Shown: piece by piece, positions 34,967 to 43,927 of the stretch
Position numbering within the stretch: position 1 is the first letter of the stretch
How the letters are laid out: each line of letters starts with the position of its first letter
Source of the DNA: Planctomycetaceae bacterium
Lineage (GTDB): Bacteria; Planctomycetota; Planctomycetia; Planctomycetales; Planctomycetaceae
Direction: 5' to 3'
Assembly (NCBI GenBank): GCA_900299185.1
Contig: OMIV01000037.1
Span: 1 to 45,665, forward strand
Length of the DNA: 45,665 nucleotides
Translations under genes and position numbers: made by a program
Notes under the pieces: generated by a model
What the model was told of the DNA's origin: nothing
Seen by the model: only the letters and a program-made list of their open reading frames with translations
Database searches by the model: none

Positions 34967-35839
34967 ATGCCACTCAACCTGCGCCAAATTGCCGAATCGG
35001 CTGCACTCGTTTCTTCACGAGCCAGCCTGCTCATTGAAGGTCGTTCGGGAATCCCCGAAGCGAAGCTGCAATGCTATTGGACGAATTGTCGATCACGCTC
35101 GAACGAGTGGATCAAGCAACTCGATTGCTACTCCTGCCGACTCAACGAAGAAGTCATCACAGAACATCCTCAGATTTGGATGGAACTCGAACCGCTGCTC
35201 AATGAGATCTTTGTTTCCGAAATCTTGACAAGAGTTTGGGCCGCCGTGCTGACGGCAACTGATCAACGGCATCAGAAGAAGCTCTCTGCCCCGATCGCTC
35301 GCCATACCGTTTCGCTACATATCGACGCTCGGCATCGAGCAATGTCGTTGATGGTCAGCGGTCCGCAAGTTTCGTTAGCTGAGCTAGCACGCGTTGATCG
35401 AGTTCGTCGAAAGGCCGAGCGTTGGTCGGACATCTTGATTGGTCAATTCGTGACACGTTACGGGCTCGAAGAATTGGCGTTCGATGTGCAACGCTCGATC
35501 GAGTTTGCCGACAGCCAAGTTCGCGAAATCCTCAAAGCGACGGACGAGCCAGTGTGGGAATTCGTACTCGCGGGCATTCGCATTGCCTTTGCCACTTTAG
35601 GATCAGTTTCAGCTCCTTCGGCTGCGGCGCATTCGGCGATCTTGAGTTCCGTCATGGGCTGCTTCCCGGCGGACATATTCGACTGCATGGGTCTAACTCG
35701 TCCGGTCTTTCAAGTTCGCACGGAACGAGGCCCCGCCAGCGATGTTTCGCCGTTCCGCCCTGTGCCACAAGCTCCCGTTGATCGAGGCTCTCGACACATC
35801 AGTTTCGCAGACCTTCGAAGCCGCAACGGGAATAACTGA
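34967..35839 (+). CDS. Protein of unknown function
   Basis: 290 residues from the ATG at 34967 (MPLNLRQIAES); an in-frame TTG further up at 34904 is less likely. I do not recognise the family. It has no signal peptide. Residues about 20-90 contain five cysteines in CYWTNC and LDCYSC settings, and about 145-235 are helical (VRRKAERWSDILIGQFVTRYG). Residues 200-235 are hydrophobic (VLAGIRIAFATLGSV). The C-terminal 40 residues are Pro/Arg-rich and look disordered. Codon choice matches its neighbours, which supports a real gene. The HAD gene follows after 160 bases on the same strand. Confidence 0.65.
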   Translation: MPLNLRQIAESAALVSSRASLLIEGRSGIPEAKLQCYWTNCRSRSNEWIKQLDCYSCRLNEEVITEHPQIWMELEPLLNEIFVSEILTRVWAAVLTATDQRHQKKLSAPIARHTVSLHIDARHRAMSLMVSGPQVSLAELARVDRVRRKAERWSDILIGQFVTRYGLEELAFDVQRSIEFADSQVREILKATDEPVWEFVLAGIRIAFATLGSVSAPSAAAHSAILSSVMGCFPADIFDCMGLTRPVFQVRTERGPASDVSPFRPVPQAPVDRGSRHISFADLRSRNGNN

Positions 35840-35999
35840 TCTTGCGAGATACTTCAGTTGCGAGGTCTATCCGACCACAGAGACGTCATTCATCGTGAGG
35901 AGTTGCGAGCGTTGCGCCTCACTTCGTTCTCAATGCTCGCTACTCTTCGCCCGGGCGATGAGGCGAATTGGTTCGAGCGTTGGTCACGAAAGAGGCTGC

Positions 36000-36725
36000 A
36001 TGAAGACTCTGGCTCCACACTTGAAGGCACTGGTGTTTGACTACGGAAACACACTCATTGAGTTCGGTCCGCAGCAGGTCGAGTCTTGCGACCGAGCACT
36101 CAGCGCGGCGTTGACTCAAATGTTTGGCCAGCACGACTTCGAGAAACTCACGGCGATGCAGCATCACGAACGTCGCTCGCCGTATTCGGGCGAGTTCATC
36201 GAGAACGATCTGCGCGACATCACGCGGCGACTCGTTCGCTTGCTCTATGAAAAAGACCCCACCAACGAGCAGCTCGACGAACTGTTGGACGTCCGATTTC
36301 AAGCGATGACATCTGCTGTTCGAGTCGACGATCACGTCCATGAATTGCTGGAAAGATTAGCCGGTCGTTATCGGCTGGGCTTGATTTCAAACTACCCGTG
36401 CAGCCGGTCGATCATGCACAGCTTGAGACAGCACAACCTCGAACGCTGGTTTGAGTCTGTCGTCGTTTCCGCAGATGTGGGCCGAGTGAAACCGCATCCG
36501 TCGTTGTTCGAGTTGCTGACCAAGCAAATGGGAATTGAACCCGGCCACGCACTATTCGTGGGCGACAATTGGCTGGGAGACATCCAGGGAGCAAAGCGTT
36601 TCGGCATGCGCGCCGCGCTGACGACTCAGTACGTACCCTACGAGAAGTTTGATCGTGAGCCCGGCGATCACGAGCCGGACTTGAAGATCACTCACCTTCT
36701 GGAATTGGCTGGGCTAGTCGATTGA
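36000..36725 (+). CDS. HAD-superfamily hydrolase
   Basis: 241 residues. GAGG sits 4 bases before the ATG at 36000; the open frame upstream to 35742 is discarded because it overlaps the previous gene and lacks family similarity. HAD motifs: I is FDYGNTL (nucleophile D14), II is LISNYP, III is GRVKPHPSLF (Lys), IV is VGDNWLGDIQGAK. At the general acid position the motif has Gly16, not the Asp of DxDGT phosphatases. It resembles YjjG-like/2-haloacid dehalogenase-type enzymes by length and cap position. The substrate is unknown. A dispersed repeat lies about 80 bases past the stop. Confidence 0.88.
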   Translation: MKTLAPHLKALVFDYGNTLIEFGPQQVESCDRALSAALTQMFGQHDFEKLTAMQHHERRSPYSGEFIENDLRDITRRLVRLLYEKDPTNEQLDELLDVRFQAMTSAVRVDDHVHELLERLAGRYRLGLISNYPCSRSIMHSLRQHNLERWFESVVVSADVGRVKPHPSLFELLTKQMGIEPGHALFVGDNWLGDIQGAKRFGMRAALTTQYVPYEKFDREPGDHEPDLKITHLLELAGLVD

Positions 36726-36803
36726 TGAGCCTCGCGCAGCAAAGTTAATGTCCGCCCGACAAGACTAGGGCGTCTTTAAACTAAGATTTCGGGGTACCAA
36801 TCA

Positions 36804-36852
36804 TCAGTCGCAGAGCGACTGAGCTACATAGGCGAGTCGCTCCGCGACTCGG
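36804..36852 (-). repeat. Double-hairpin dispersed repeat, reverse copy
   Basis: Read on the minus strand it matches the copy at 5942-5991 over about 48 bases. It has a perfect GAGTCGC-GGA-GCGACTC hairpin, the spacer GCCTATGTAGCT, and CAGTCGC-TCT-GCGACTG. It lies between the HAD and Gfo/Idh/MocA genes. Confidence 0.85.
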
Positions 36853-36995
36853 AACTCCGAATTCAAAACTCGAAGACACGCTAGGGCGGCGTCTGAGCCT
36901 TCGGTTCTACAAGGTTCGCATTACGACCCCGCGACGGCTTTCTTAATCACTTGGCGAGGCTCGCAGCTTTGCCCTTTCATCGGAGCGAATCAGCA

Positions 36996-38195
36996 ATGGA
37001 GACGACGAACGGATCCCTCAATCGCAAGTTGCGAATGGCATTGATTGGTGGCGGGCAGGGATCGTTCATCGGTCGAGTTCACGCGACAGCGGCAGTCCTT
37101 GATAACCGCGCGGCGTTGGTCGCTGGCGCTCTGTCGTCGAATCCGCAGAAGGCTAAGGATTCCGCTCCGGCTTATGACATCGCTGCGTCTCGTGCGTATG
37201 GCTCTTATGAAGAACTCCTCAAGAGTGAACTCGCTCTGCCGGCTGATCAGCGCATTGATTTCCTGAGCATCACGACTCCCAACCACGTCCACTTCCCGGT
37301 TGCTAAGGCCGCCGTTGAAGCTGGCTTTAACGTGATCTGCGACAAGCCCATGACCTTCGACTTGTCTGAGGCTGAGGCACTGGTGAAGGCGGTCGAGAAG
37401 AGCGGTGTGGTCTTCGCTGTAAGCCACAACTACACCGGCTATCCGCTGGTTCGACAGGCCCGCCAAATGATTCAATCTGGCGAATTGGGAGAGATCCAAG
37501 CAATTCGCTCGAACTACATCCAAGGCTGGTTGCGAACTCGTTTGGAGAGCTCTGACCAGAAGCAAGCGGCCTGGCGAACGGACCCCGCTAAGTCCGGCGC
37601 CGCAGGTTGCTTCGGAGATATCGGCACTCACGCCTACAACCTTGGCCGCTTCATGACTGGCCTGTTGCCCGAGTCCGTCTCCTGTCACCTAAAGACCTTT
37701 GAGTCGGGTCGTCAACTCGACGACTACGGTCACGCGGTCATTCGCATGGAGAACGGCGGGTTGCTGACGGTCACCGCCAGCCAGATCTCTCACGGCCGCG
37801 AGAATGATCTCTTCATTGAAGTCGACGGCACCAAGGGCGCGCTCCAATGGCGACAAGAAGAGCCCAACAAGATGACCTTGCGAAGCAATGGCAAGCCGCA
37901 TCAGATCTACACGCGCGACCCCAACGCTCCGTTCATGAACGATGCTGGCCGAGGAGCTTGCCGTCTGCCGTCAGGACATCCCGAGGCATTCTTTGAAGCG
38001 TTCGCGAACGTCTATCGAGCCGCCTACGACGCGATGGTGCTCCGCGCGGCTGGGCAAAAGTTTGAATCCCGCGATACCGTCTTCCCGAACGTCTACGATG
38101 GCTGCGAAGGCATGTATTTCATCCAACAATGCGTCGCCAGCAGCAAAGAAAACGGTGCCTGGCTGCCGCTCAAGCATTCAGCCGCACGCCGCTAG
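36996..38195 (+). CDS. Gfo/Idh/MocA-family NAD(P)-dependent oxidoreductase
   Basis: 399 residues from the ATG at 36996, chosen over an in-frame TTG at 36951; GGAG lies 11 bases upstream. The N-terminal Rossmann domain has ALIGGGQGSFIG and SITTPNHVHFPVAKAA. The cofactor/substrate motif reads CDKPMTFD where EKP is usual. The C-terminal domain has GDIGTHAYNLGRF, with the active-site His. The family oxidises or epimerises sugars and inositols; the exact substrate is not visible. No secretion signal is present, so it is cytoplasmic. A strong hairpin terminator follows the stop by about 20 bases. Confidence 0.92.
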   Translation: METTNGSLNRKLRMALIGGGQGSFIGRVHATAAVLDNRAALVAGALSSNPQKAKDSAPAYDIAASRAYGSYEELLKSELALPADQRIDFLSITTPNHVHFPVAKAAVEAGFNVICDKPMTFDLSEAEALVKAVEKSGVVFAVSHNYTGYPLVRQARQMIQSGELGEIQAIRSNYIQGWLRTRLESSDQKQAAWRTDPAKSGAAGCFGDIGTHAYNLGRFMTGLLPESVSCHLKTFESGRQLDDYGHAVIRMENGGLLTVTASQISHGRENDLFIEVDGTKGALQWRQEEPNKMTLRSNGKPHQIYTRDPNAPFMNDAGRGACRLPSGHPEAFFEAFANVYRAAYDAMVLRAAGQKFESRDTVFPNVYDGCEGMYFIQQCVASSKENGAWLPLKHSAARR

Positions 38196-38214
38196 TTGAG
38201 ACAAGCAGTTCAAC

Positions 38215-38265
38215 GAGCCGTTTAGTTGCGTCTTACTCAGACGCCGCTAAACGGCTCTTCTTTTT
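38215..38265 (+). terminator. Rho-independent terminator of the oxidoreductase gene
   Basis: GAGCCGTTTAG (38215-38225) pairs perfectly with CTAAACGGCTC (38247-38257). The 21-base loop contains its own GCGTC/GACGC hairpin. The stem is followed directly by TTCTTTTT. Confidence 0.88.
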
Positions 38266-38390
38266 GAACCGTTTGGTTGTAAGAAGGACTCCCTGCCCGT
38301 TTCGTATCCGCTCACCGATTCGACATTCCTACCTGCAATGGCAGGCGGCTCGCCCCACCTTTGCCGCGTCTCCCATAAGGACTGCATGCC

Positions 38391-39404
38391 ATGACTCAAT
38401 TCACTCGACGGCAAGCTCTTCGAACTCTGTTCTGCGCCAGCGCTTCATTGGCTCTCAACATTCGACCGAGACAACTTGAAGCTGGTGAGATCGACATCTC
38501 CGCTAGCGACCAGCATTGGCTGATGATCGGCGACTTTGGAGCGCTGGGAACTACCAGCAAGCAAACTGATGTCGCGGCGGCGATGAAGTCCTATCTCGCG
38601 CGGCACAAGATTCAACCGGCGGGTCAGCTGCTCTTGGGAGATAACTTCTACGGCAAGATGGAAGGTGGCGTGACGTCGTCCCGTTGGAAGTCAGGCTTCG
38701 AAGACATGTACCCAGCGAGCGTCTTCCCAGGCCCCTGTCCGGTCGTGCTCGGCAATCACGACTACCACGACAATTTCAATGGCGACCAAGTGCAGTTGGA
38801 GTACGCCCGCCTTAATCCAAAGTCGCGTTGGACACTGCCGAGCAAGTGGTATCGATTCGAATTGCCCAAGTCGCAGCCCCTTGTCTCGTTCATCTGCGTC
38901 GACACCAACTTGCCGTCGATCAGCGGTGCCTTCAGTACCAAGTTGGGGAAGCTTCTAAACTCACTGACCAAAGCCGATGAAGAAGCTCAGTTGAATTGGC
39001 TGAAAGCAGAGCTCGCCAAATCAACGGCTCCGTTCAAAGTCGTCGTGGGACATCATCCGCTCTACAGCAACGGTGCTCATGGCGACTCAAAGAGTCTGAT
39101 TACCCAATGGGGCGGACTCTTTGAAAAGCACGGCGTGCATGCCTACCTCTGCGGTCACGACCACGACTTGCAGCATCTGGAATTAGAAGGACTCAAGACG
39201 TCATTCGTGATCTCTGGTGGCGGCGGTGCAAAGCTGCGAGAGATTAAGTCCCAGCGACCAGCACGCTTTGCGAAGTCGGTCTACGGTTTCACTCACCTGC
39301 AAGTCAGCCGCGAGCGCATGTTGCTCCGGCACATCGACCCAACTGGCACGCAGTTGCACGCGTTCGAAAAGCGACTCGACTTCAAAGTTCAAGTGCTGGG
39401 GTAA
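38391..39404 (+). CDS. Tat-exported metallophosphatase, purple-acid-phosphatase-like
   Basis: 337 residues. A Tat signal starts at TRRQALRTLFCASASLAL and ends near residue 32. The calcineurin-like metal-binding motifs appear in order: GDFG, GDNFYG (about 82-87), GNHDYHDNF, VVGHHPLYSNG and GHDHDLQHL. GDNFYG and the spacing fit the tartrate-resistant purple acid phosphatase group. It should be a metal-dependent phosphoesterase in the periplasm or equivalent space. AAGGA lies 10 bases before the ATG. A long palindrome lies between it and the converging next gene. Confidence 0.92.
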   Translation: MTQFTRRQALRTLFCASASLALNIRPRQLEAGEIDISASDQHWLMIGDFGALGTTSKQTDVAAAMKSYLARHKIQPAGQLLLGDNFYGKMEGGVTSSRWKSGFEDMYPASVFPGPCPVVLGNHDYHDNFNGDQVQLEYARLNPKSRWTLPSKWYRFELPKSQPLVSFICVDTNLPSISGAFSTKLGKLLNSLTKADEEAQLNWLKAELAKSTAPFKVVVGHHPLYSNGAHGDSKSLITQWGGLFEKHGVHAYLCGHDHDLQHLELEGLKTSFVISGGGGAKLREIKSQRPARFAKSVYGFTHLQVSRERMLLRHIDPTGTQLHAFEKRLDFKVQVLG

Positions 39405-39429
39405 TCGAGCAGCCGTTGGGAGCACATCA

Positions 39430-39456
39430 GTACGACGGACTTGTAGTCCGTCGTAC
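39430..39456. repeat. Perfect 27-base palindrome between converging genes
   Basis: GTACGACGGACT pairs perfectly with AGTCCGTCGTAC around a TGT loop. It lies 26 bases past the phosphatase stop and 58 bases from the other gene's stop. It may act as a bidirectional terminator or be a REP-type repeat; there is no T tract on either side. Confidence 0.8.
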
Positions 39457-39514
39457 GAGAAGTTTGACCGAGTCAGCTCGTCACTTCGTCAGAGTTAGCA
39501 ACCATCCGCTGCTG

Positions 39515-41359
39515 CTACTTGTTCTTGCCCGTCGACAAGTCGTACGCCGCTTGTTGAATCTTGGCTTGGCGGCGCGAGAGCGTTTGAAGCTGCTCAATGA
39601 TTTCTGGCTCCTGAGCTTGCTCACCGTCAATCAACCGACCGAGCTGCTTCGTTTGTCGGTTGATCCTGAGCTGCAACGATCGGAGCATCTTGAGTTCCGC
39701 CAGCGCATCAACCAGAGCGTTCTCATCCTCTTGTTGCTGCTGCTGTTGTTGCTGTTGCTGCTTGTCTTTGTCCTTTTGCTTTTCGAGTTCTTTCTGCAAC
39801 GCGTCAATCATCTCTTCGAGAGCTTCGATGACGTTGCGTTCGATGGTTTGAGTGAGCTCACCCGGATCGGCCTTATCCAGCCGTTGCACGATGGTTGCCA
39901 TGTCGTCGCGAATGGCTTCAGCAGCATCGGGAAATGCGACCGACGAACCTTCGGACTTCAGAAGCACCAACGTCTTTTCAGCTTCAACGACAATCTCGTC
40001 TTCGTTGCGAGCAAGCTGCTTTGATTTGGCTTCGTAGGTCGGATCGTCTTTCTTTCCGGTCTTCGACAACGTGAGGGTGTCGTTGTAGACGATCAATTGC
40101 AGCGCCAGCATCTTTCGGAAGCGTGCTTCCAACGCAGTCAGAGTGAGCTTCTTTTCTTCCTCACGAAGCTGTCGCAGGATCTCTTCAAACTTTTCTTTCG
40201 CTTCCAGCAATCGTTTGATCGCTTCGTCTTGGTGACGCGAAGCCTTATCACGATCGAGCTTCTTCAAATCCTCGATGGCCTTCTGCATCTCCTCGCGGGC
40301 TTGTTCGAGATCCTCTCGCCCCGGCGTCTTCTGCTGTTCTTGTTGCTGTGGCTGAGGCCCATTCTGTTGCTGGCCGGGCATAGGCTTACCTTGTTGCCCT
40401 GGCATCGGTTGCCCCTGTTGGCCGGGCATCGGTTGGCCCGACTGACCCTCTGGGCTCTTCTGGCCATCAGAGTTCTTCGACGAGTCGCCGGATGGCTCGG
40501 GTTTGTCCTTCTCGTTCTTCTGCACACGACTCTTCGGCGAATCCTTCTCGCCATCCTTCATGCCGTCTTTCGAACCATCCTTGGGCTCCGCCGACTTGTC
40601 TTTGTCGTCTTTGCCTTTGCCGTCTGACTTCTTGCCTTCTTTCGAATCACCCGACTTGCCATCGGACTGCTTGCCGTCTTGTTGCTGAGCATCGCCAGAT
40701 GGATTCTTGGCGTTCTTCGATTCCTGCTCGGCGCGTTTCTGAGCGTCCTGCTTGTCGATCTTCTCTGCGACCTTCTTGGTCTCGTCAGACACATCCTTCT
40801 GCTGACCAGCAGCCTTGTCAGGATCCGATCCGCGTTCGGTCGCAGCGCGAGCATCCTTCTCTTTGCCGATGAGCTTATTGACGTCCTTAAGCAGCGCTTC
40901 GATCCGCTTACGCTCGGCATCGATTTCATTCAGCCGATTCTCGCTCTGTAACAATTCCAACAACGTAACGAGCGACTTCGCCAAGTCATCCTGCCGACCA
41001 ATGGCCGAACCGAATTGCTTCTTCGTCAGCAGCTCCTCGATGACCTTCATCTGGCCCGAGACTCGTTCTTCCTGACTCTTGCTGAGTGCCCGAAAGATGA
41101 GTTCCGCTCGATCAGGATCCGTCTTCCGCATCTGCTCGGCCATTTGCAGCAACGTGTTTTGGAATTGCTCAAACCGCTTCGCCAAAACTTGCTGGCTGAC
41201 TTCGAGAGGCACTTCCTTGGGCTTCTCCGCCGGGACCGCTTCTGGGGCTGGCTTCGCCGGTTGCTTCATCGGTTCGTCAGCCAGCAATGCACTCGACCAA
41301 CTCAATCCGACAGCCAGGGCGAGCAGCGTCACCGCGCGGATCACAGATTTCAGAGTCAT
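39515..41359 (-). CDS. Secreted Gln/Lys/Asp-rich protein with coiled coils
   Basis: 614 residues. A Sec signal ends near ALLA/DEP (residue 27). Residues 45-165 are helical coiled coil. Residues ~170-300 are a low-complexity stretch of K, D, S, G and E. Three PMPGQQG(Q/K) repeats follow (about 303-325), then more coiled coil (345-470), and a run of ten Gln residues encoded by mixed CAA/CAG codons at 39731-39760. No enzyme motif is seen. It is 75 bases downstream of the DUF4175-like gene, so the two probably work together. The role is unknown. Confidence 0.8.
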   Translation of the reverse strand: MTLKSVIRAVTLLALAVGLSWSSALLADEPMKQPAKPAPEAVPAEKPKEVPLEVSQQVLAKRFEQFQNTLLQMAEQMRKTDPDRAELIFRALSKSQEERVSGQMKVIEELLTKKQFGSAIGRQDDLAKSLVTLLELLQSENRLNEIDAERKRIEALLKDVNKLIGKEKDARAATERGSDPDKAAGQQKDVSDETKKVAEKIDKQDAQKRAEQESKNAKNPSGDAQQQDGKQSDGKSGDSKEGKKSDGKGKDDKDKSAEPKDGSKDGMKDGEKDSPKSRVQKNEKDKPEPSGDSSKNSDGQKSPEGQSGQPMPGQQGQPMPGQQGKPMPGQQQNGPQPQQQEQQKTPGREDLEQAREEMQKAIEDLKKLDRDKASRHQDEAIKRLLEAKEKFEEILRQLREEEKKLTLTALEARFRKMLALQLIVYNDTLTLSKTGKKDDPTYEAKSKQLARNEDEIVVEAEKTLVLLKSEGSSVAFPDAAEAIRDDMATIVQRLDKADPGELTQTIERNVIEALEEMIDALQKELEKQKDKDKQQQQQQQQQQEDENALVDALAELKMLRSLQLRINRQTKQLGRLIDGEQAQEPEIIEQLQTLSRRQAKIQQAAYDLSTGKNK

Positions 41360-41434
41360 CGGAATTCCTTCGACAAAGTGCTGATTCAGACGAACGCGTC
41401 GTTAGGTTTTCGGAACGCCACCAACGAGCTTCAA

Positions 41435-43927
41435 CTACTGCAAGCCTTCGAGCAGCTTCTTCTTCTGCTCTTTTTTGGTCTTCTCCGTCAGTTGCTCTTG
41501 CTGCTCAATGATGGCTTTCAATTGCTCTAAGGCTTCTTGGAACGTTTCGAGCTTTCGCATTTCACCCAAGATGCGTTCCATGTTGGCGATCAAGACACCC
41601 AAAGCCTGCACACTGGCATCGATCGCAGGAGAGGGATCGTTTCCCTTGTTGTTGGCGAAGCGGTACAGCCCTAAAGCCTCATCCACCAGCGGGTAGTCTT
41701 TGCTGTTGATGGCATTCAGCGGCTTCACGATGCGGTCATCAAGTCGCTCCAACGTTTGCGGCGTGTGCAAGCCGTTGTTGACCAGCTCTTCACGGATATC
41801 ACGAAAGGCCAGTTCGAGCGACGCAGTCTCGTTGGCGTTCTTTCGCACGGCATGCAGCGACTGTTCGGCACACGCCACGATGGCATTGTTGAGCGCGATT
41901 AGCTTCTGCTTGGCCTCATCGTTGTTCGCCCCGCTGCTGACGATCTTCGAGCGATCATCGACGCGAGCGCGATGGCGAATCAAATCGCGCTGCGTGCCCT
42001 TACTCTCTTCAATGATCTGCTCGAATCGCCGCCTCAAATTGAGTTCGCGTTGATAGAGGACCGACAACAACTCTTCGTTGGTCACGACCTTGAACGTGTA
42101 CCGTTCGCCGCGCGTGATGTGCGGACCGTTGAGATTGTCTTTGTCTTCAGCAGCCACGGTGACGACGAGCTTCTGCCCCAGCGAGAGATCGAGCGACACG
42201 ACTTCAAAGCGTTCGAACTCTTCATCGGACTTCCGCTGCAACTTGAACTCGCGTGCGACCGACTTGCTCTCGGCATTCGGCAAACCAACATCCAGAGTTC
42301 GACGACTCCATTCCGCAGCGTCGTTGATTTGAAACTCGAAGCGCACATCAGCCAGTCCGTAGTCGTCAGCGATGCGTCCCAGAATCGGAATCGACGCTTT
42401 GCGTGTAATCGATGTTCCAATACCTCGCAGCTTCGTTTCAACCACCGGGGGTTGATCGACGATACCGCTGACGAGAACCCGCGCCGGCTCAGGAGTCAGG
42501 ATTTCGTCCGTGTCTTCGAGATAGATCCTCAACTGAGTATCCGGTGGAACAACCAACGTTCCGTACTGGGATTGCAAGCTCGCGGATCGAGCCTTAGCAG
42601 CCTCTGTTTGCAGGCTACTAACCAGCAACGGGACAGAGATTTGAGTGCGATTAGAAGCCACCCAATTCGTAGCGTTGATCTCTACGACACGAGCCTGCTG
42701 CGACCCGTCATCTCGTTCAATCAACTTGCCGGTCGTTCCTGAGTCGGTGACATCGAGCACCAGTTCTCGCGAAGCCATTTGCACGCGAACTTGCCTCAAC
42801 GGCTTATTGCTTTGAGCCTGCAAGAAGACGTCGGTCTCGACGGGCAACGCGACCTGAGTGCCGCGAACTGGGACCATCGTTCGCAGCAGCTTCGATGTCT
42901 GATCGGCTGGCTCATCGGTCGCTGCGGTCTTGGACTCAGGATTCACGATCCCGGTGTATTCGGGATAAAGACTCGCCAGTTCGATGCGGTCCAAGTGCGG
43001 GGCATCAACGACGGTAACGTGGTACGGCAGTCGGCTCACAAAATCGCCGCCGTAGATCCAGAACTCGACATCATCCAGCAAACCGGCAATCGCATGTCGG
43101 AACTGTCGCTGGCCCACTTTCGAGCACAGCACAGTGCCCCCGCCGCGACCATCGGCCAGTCGATACTTGAGCTGCACGGTCTCGGGAACGAGCTTGCCGT
43201 CGGGGACTTGAATCATCAGCGACAAGTCCGCGCCACGCGGGTGCTTGTAGTTGCCGTCACGGAACTCGCGCACCAAGTCGCCGGGTTGAGCGATGACTTT
43301 GACTTGCAGCTCAAAACGACGCTGCCAGTACTGCGAGTCGAGACTCAGAAAGCTGTTCTTCCAAGTTGCCAGCGCCGGTTGATTGACGATCGCCAGACCG
43401 CCAATAGATGCGAACAACACAATCGCTCCGGTGAGTGCTCGACGCAGCGGCTGTGGGTTGAAGACTTGATCGAGATCCAACTGCGAGGCTTCGCGTGCCA
43501 CGTCACCAATCGTCTTGGTCATCATCGCGCGACTCAAAGCAGAGTTACCATCAGACTTACCAGAGGCCAGCTCCACCGCAGTCACCAGTCGATCGTCGAG
43601 CTGCGGGAAACGTCGTTCGAGCACCAGTGCGAGTGCCTTCAAGCGAAACGAGCGAAACAGTCTCAGCCCCACCCACGAGACGACCAGAAACGCGACGACC
43701 GACAATACGACGACATCGAATGTCGCTCGAAACCAAACCGGCAACTCCAAGCGACTGACTGCGAACCAAGCGTGATCGAGCCCGAAACTGATCCAAAACA
43801 AACCCGCGAGCGCGGCCAACGTCAGAGCGACTCCTTCCAGCAAAACATACTTGCGAATACGGCCGCGGAGTTGCTGGAGCAACTGCTCCAATTCCGGCGG
43901 CAAATCGAAACGCGGAGCATCAGTCAT
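41435..43927 (-). CDS. DUF4175-like membrane protein
   Basis: 830 residues from the ATG at 43927; an in-frame TTG at 43969 is less likely. Three membrane segments are visible at about 29-50, 70-92 and 165-181. Between them is the stretch ALALVLERRFPQLDDRLVTAVEL, which recurs in DUF4175-type proteins. A large non-cytoplasmic part with beta-rich domains follows (about 200-580), then a helical coiled-coil C-terminus (600-830) rich in E, Q and K. No enzymatic motif is seen. Such proteins often sit near MoxR/DUF58 genes in planctomycetes; none are visible here. Confidence 0.8.
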   Translation of the reverse strand: MTDAPRFDLPPELEQLLQQLRGRIRKYVLLEGVALTLAALAGLFWISFGLDHAWFAVSRLELPVWFRATFDVVVLSVVAFLVVSWVGLRLFRSFRLKALALVLERRFPQLDDRLVTAVELASGKSDGNSALSRAMMTKTIGDVAREASQLDLDQVFNPQPLRRALTGAIVLFASIGGLAIVNQPALATWKNSFLSLDSQYWQRRFELQVKVIAQPGDLVREFRDGNYKHPRGADLSLMIQVPDGKLVPETVQLKYRLADGRGGGTVLCSKVGQRQFRHAIAGLLDDVEFWIYGGDFVSRLPYHVTVVDAPHLDRIELASLYPEYTGIVNPESKTAATDEPADQTSKLLRTMVPVRGTQVALPVETDVFLQAQSNKPLRQVRVQMASRELVLDVTDSGTTGKLIERDDGSQQARVVEINATNWVASNRTQISVPLLVSSLQTEAAKARSASLQSQYGTLVVPPDTQLRIYLEDTDEILTPEPARVLVSGIVDQPPVVETKLRGIGTSITRKASIPILGRIADDYGLADVRFEFQINDAAEWSRRTLDVGLPNAESKSVAREFKLQRKSDEEFERFEVVSLDLSLGQKLVVTVAAEDKDNLNGPHITRGERYTFKVVTNEELLSVLYQRELNLRRRFEQIIEESKGTQRDLIRHRARVDDRSKIVSSGANNDEAKQKLIALNNAIVACAEQSLHAVRKNANETASLELAFRDIREELVNNGLHTPQTLERLDDRIVKPLNAINSKDYPLVDEALGLYRFANNKGNDPSPAIDASVQALGVLIANMERILGEMRKLETFQEALEQLKAIIEQQEQLTEKTKKEQKKKLLEGLQ

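Noticed and set aside
35742-35999. N-terminal extension of the HAD hydrolase
   Set aside because: It overlaps the end of the preceding gene in another frame, and the ATG at 36000 has a good ribosome binding site directly before the family's usual start.
39416-40024. A 202-residue Leu-rich open frame on the plus strand
   Set aside because: The Leu runs are the complement of the Gln/Lys codons of the secreted Gln-rich protein on the minus strand.
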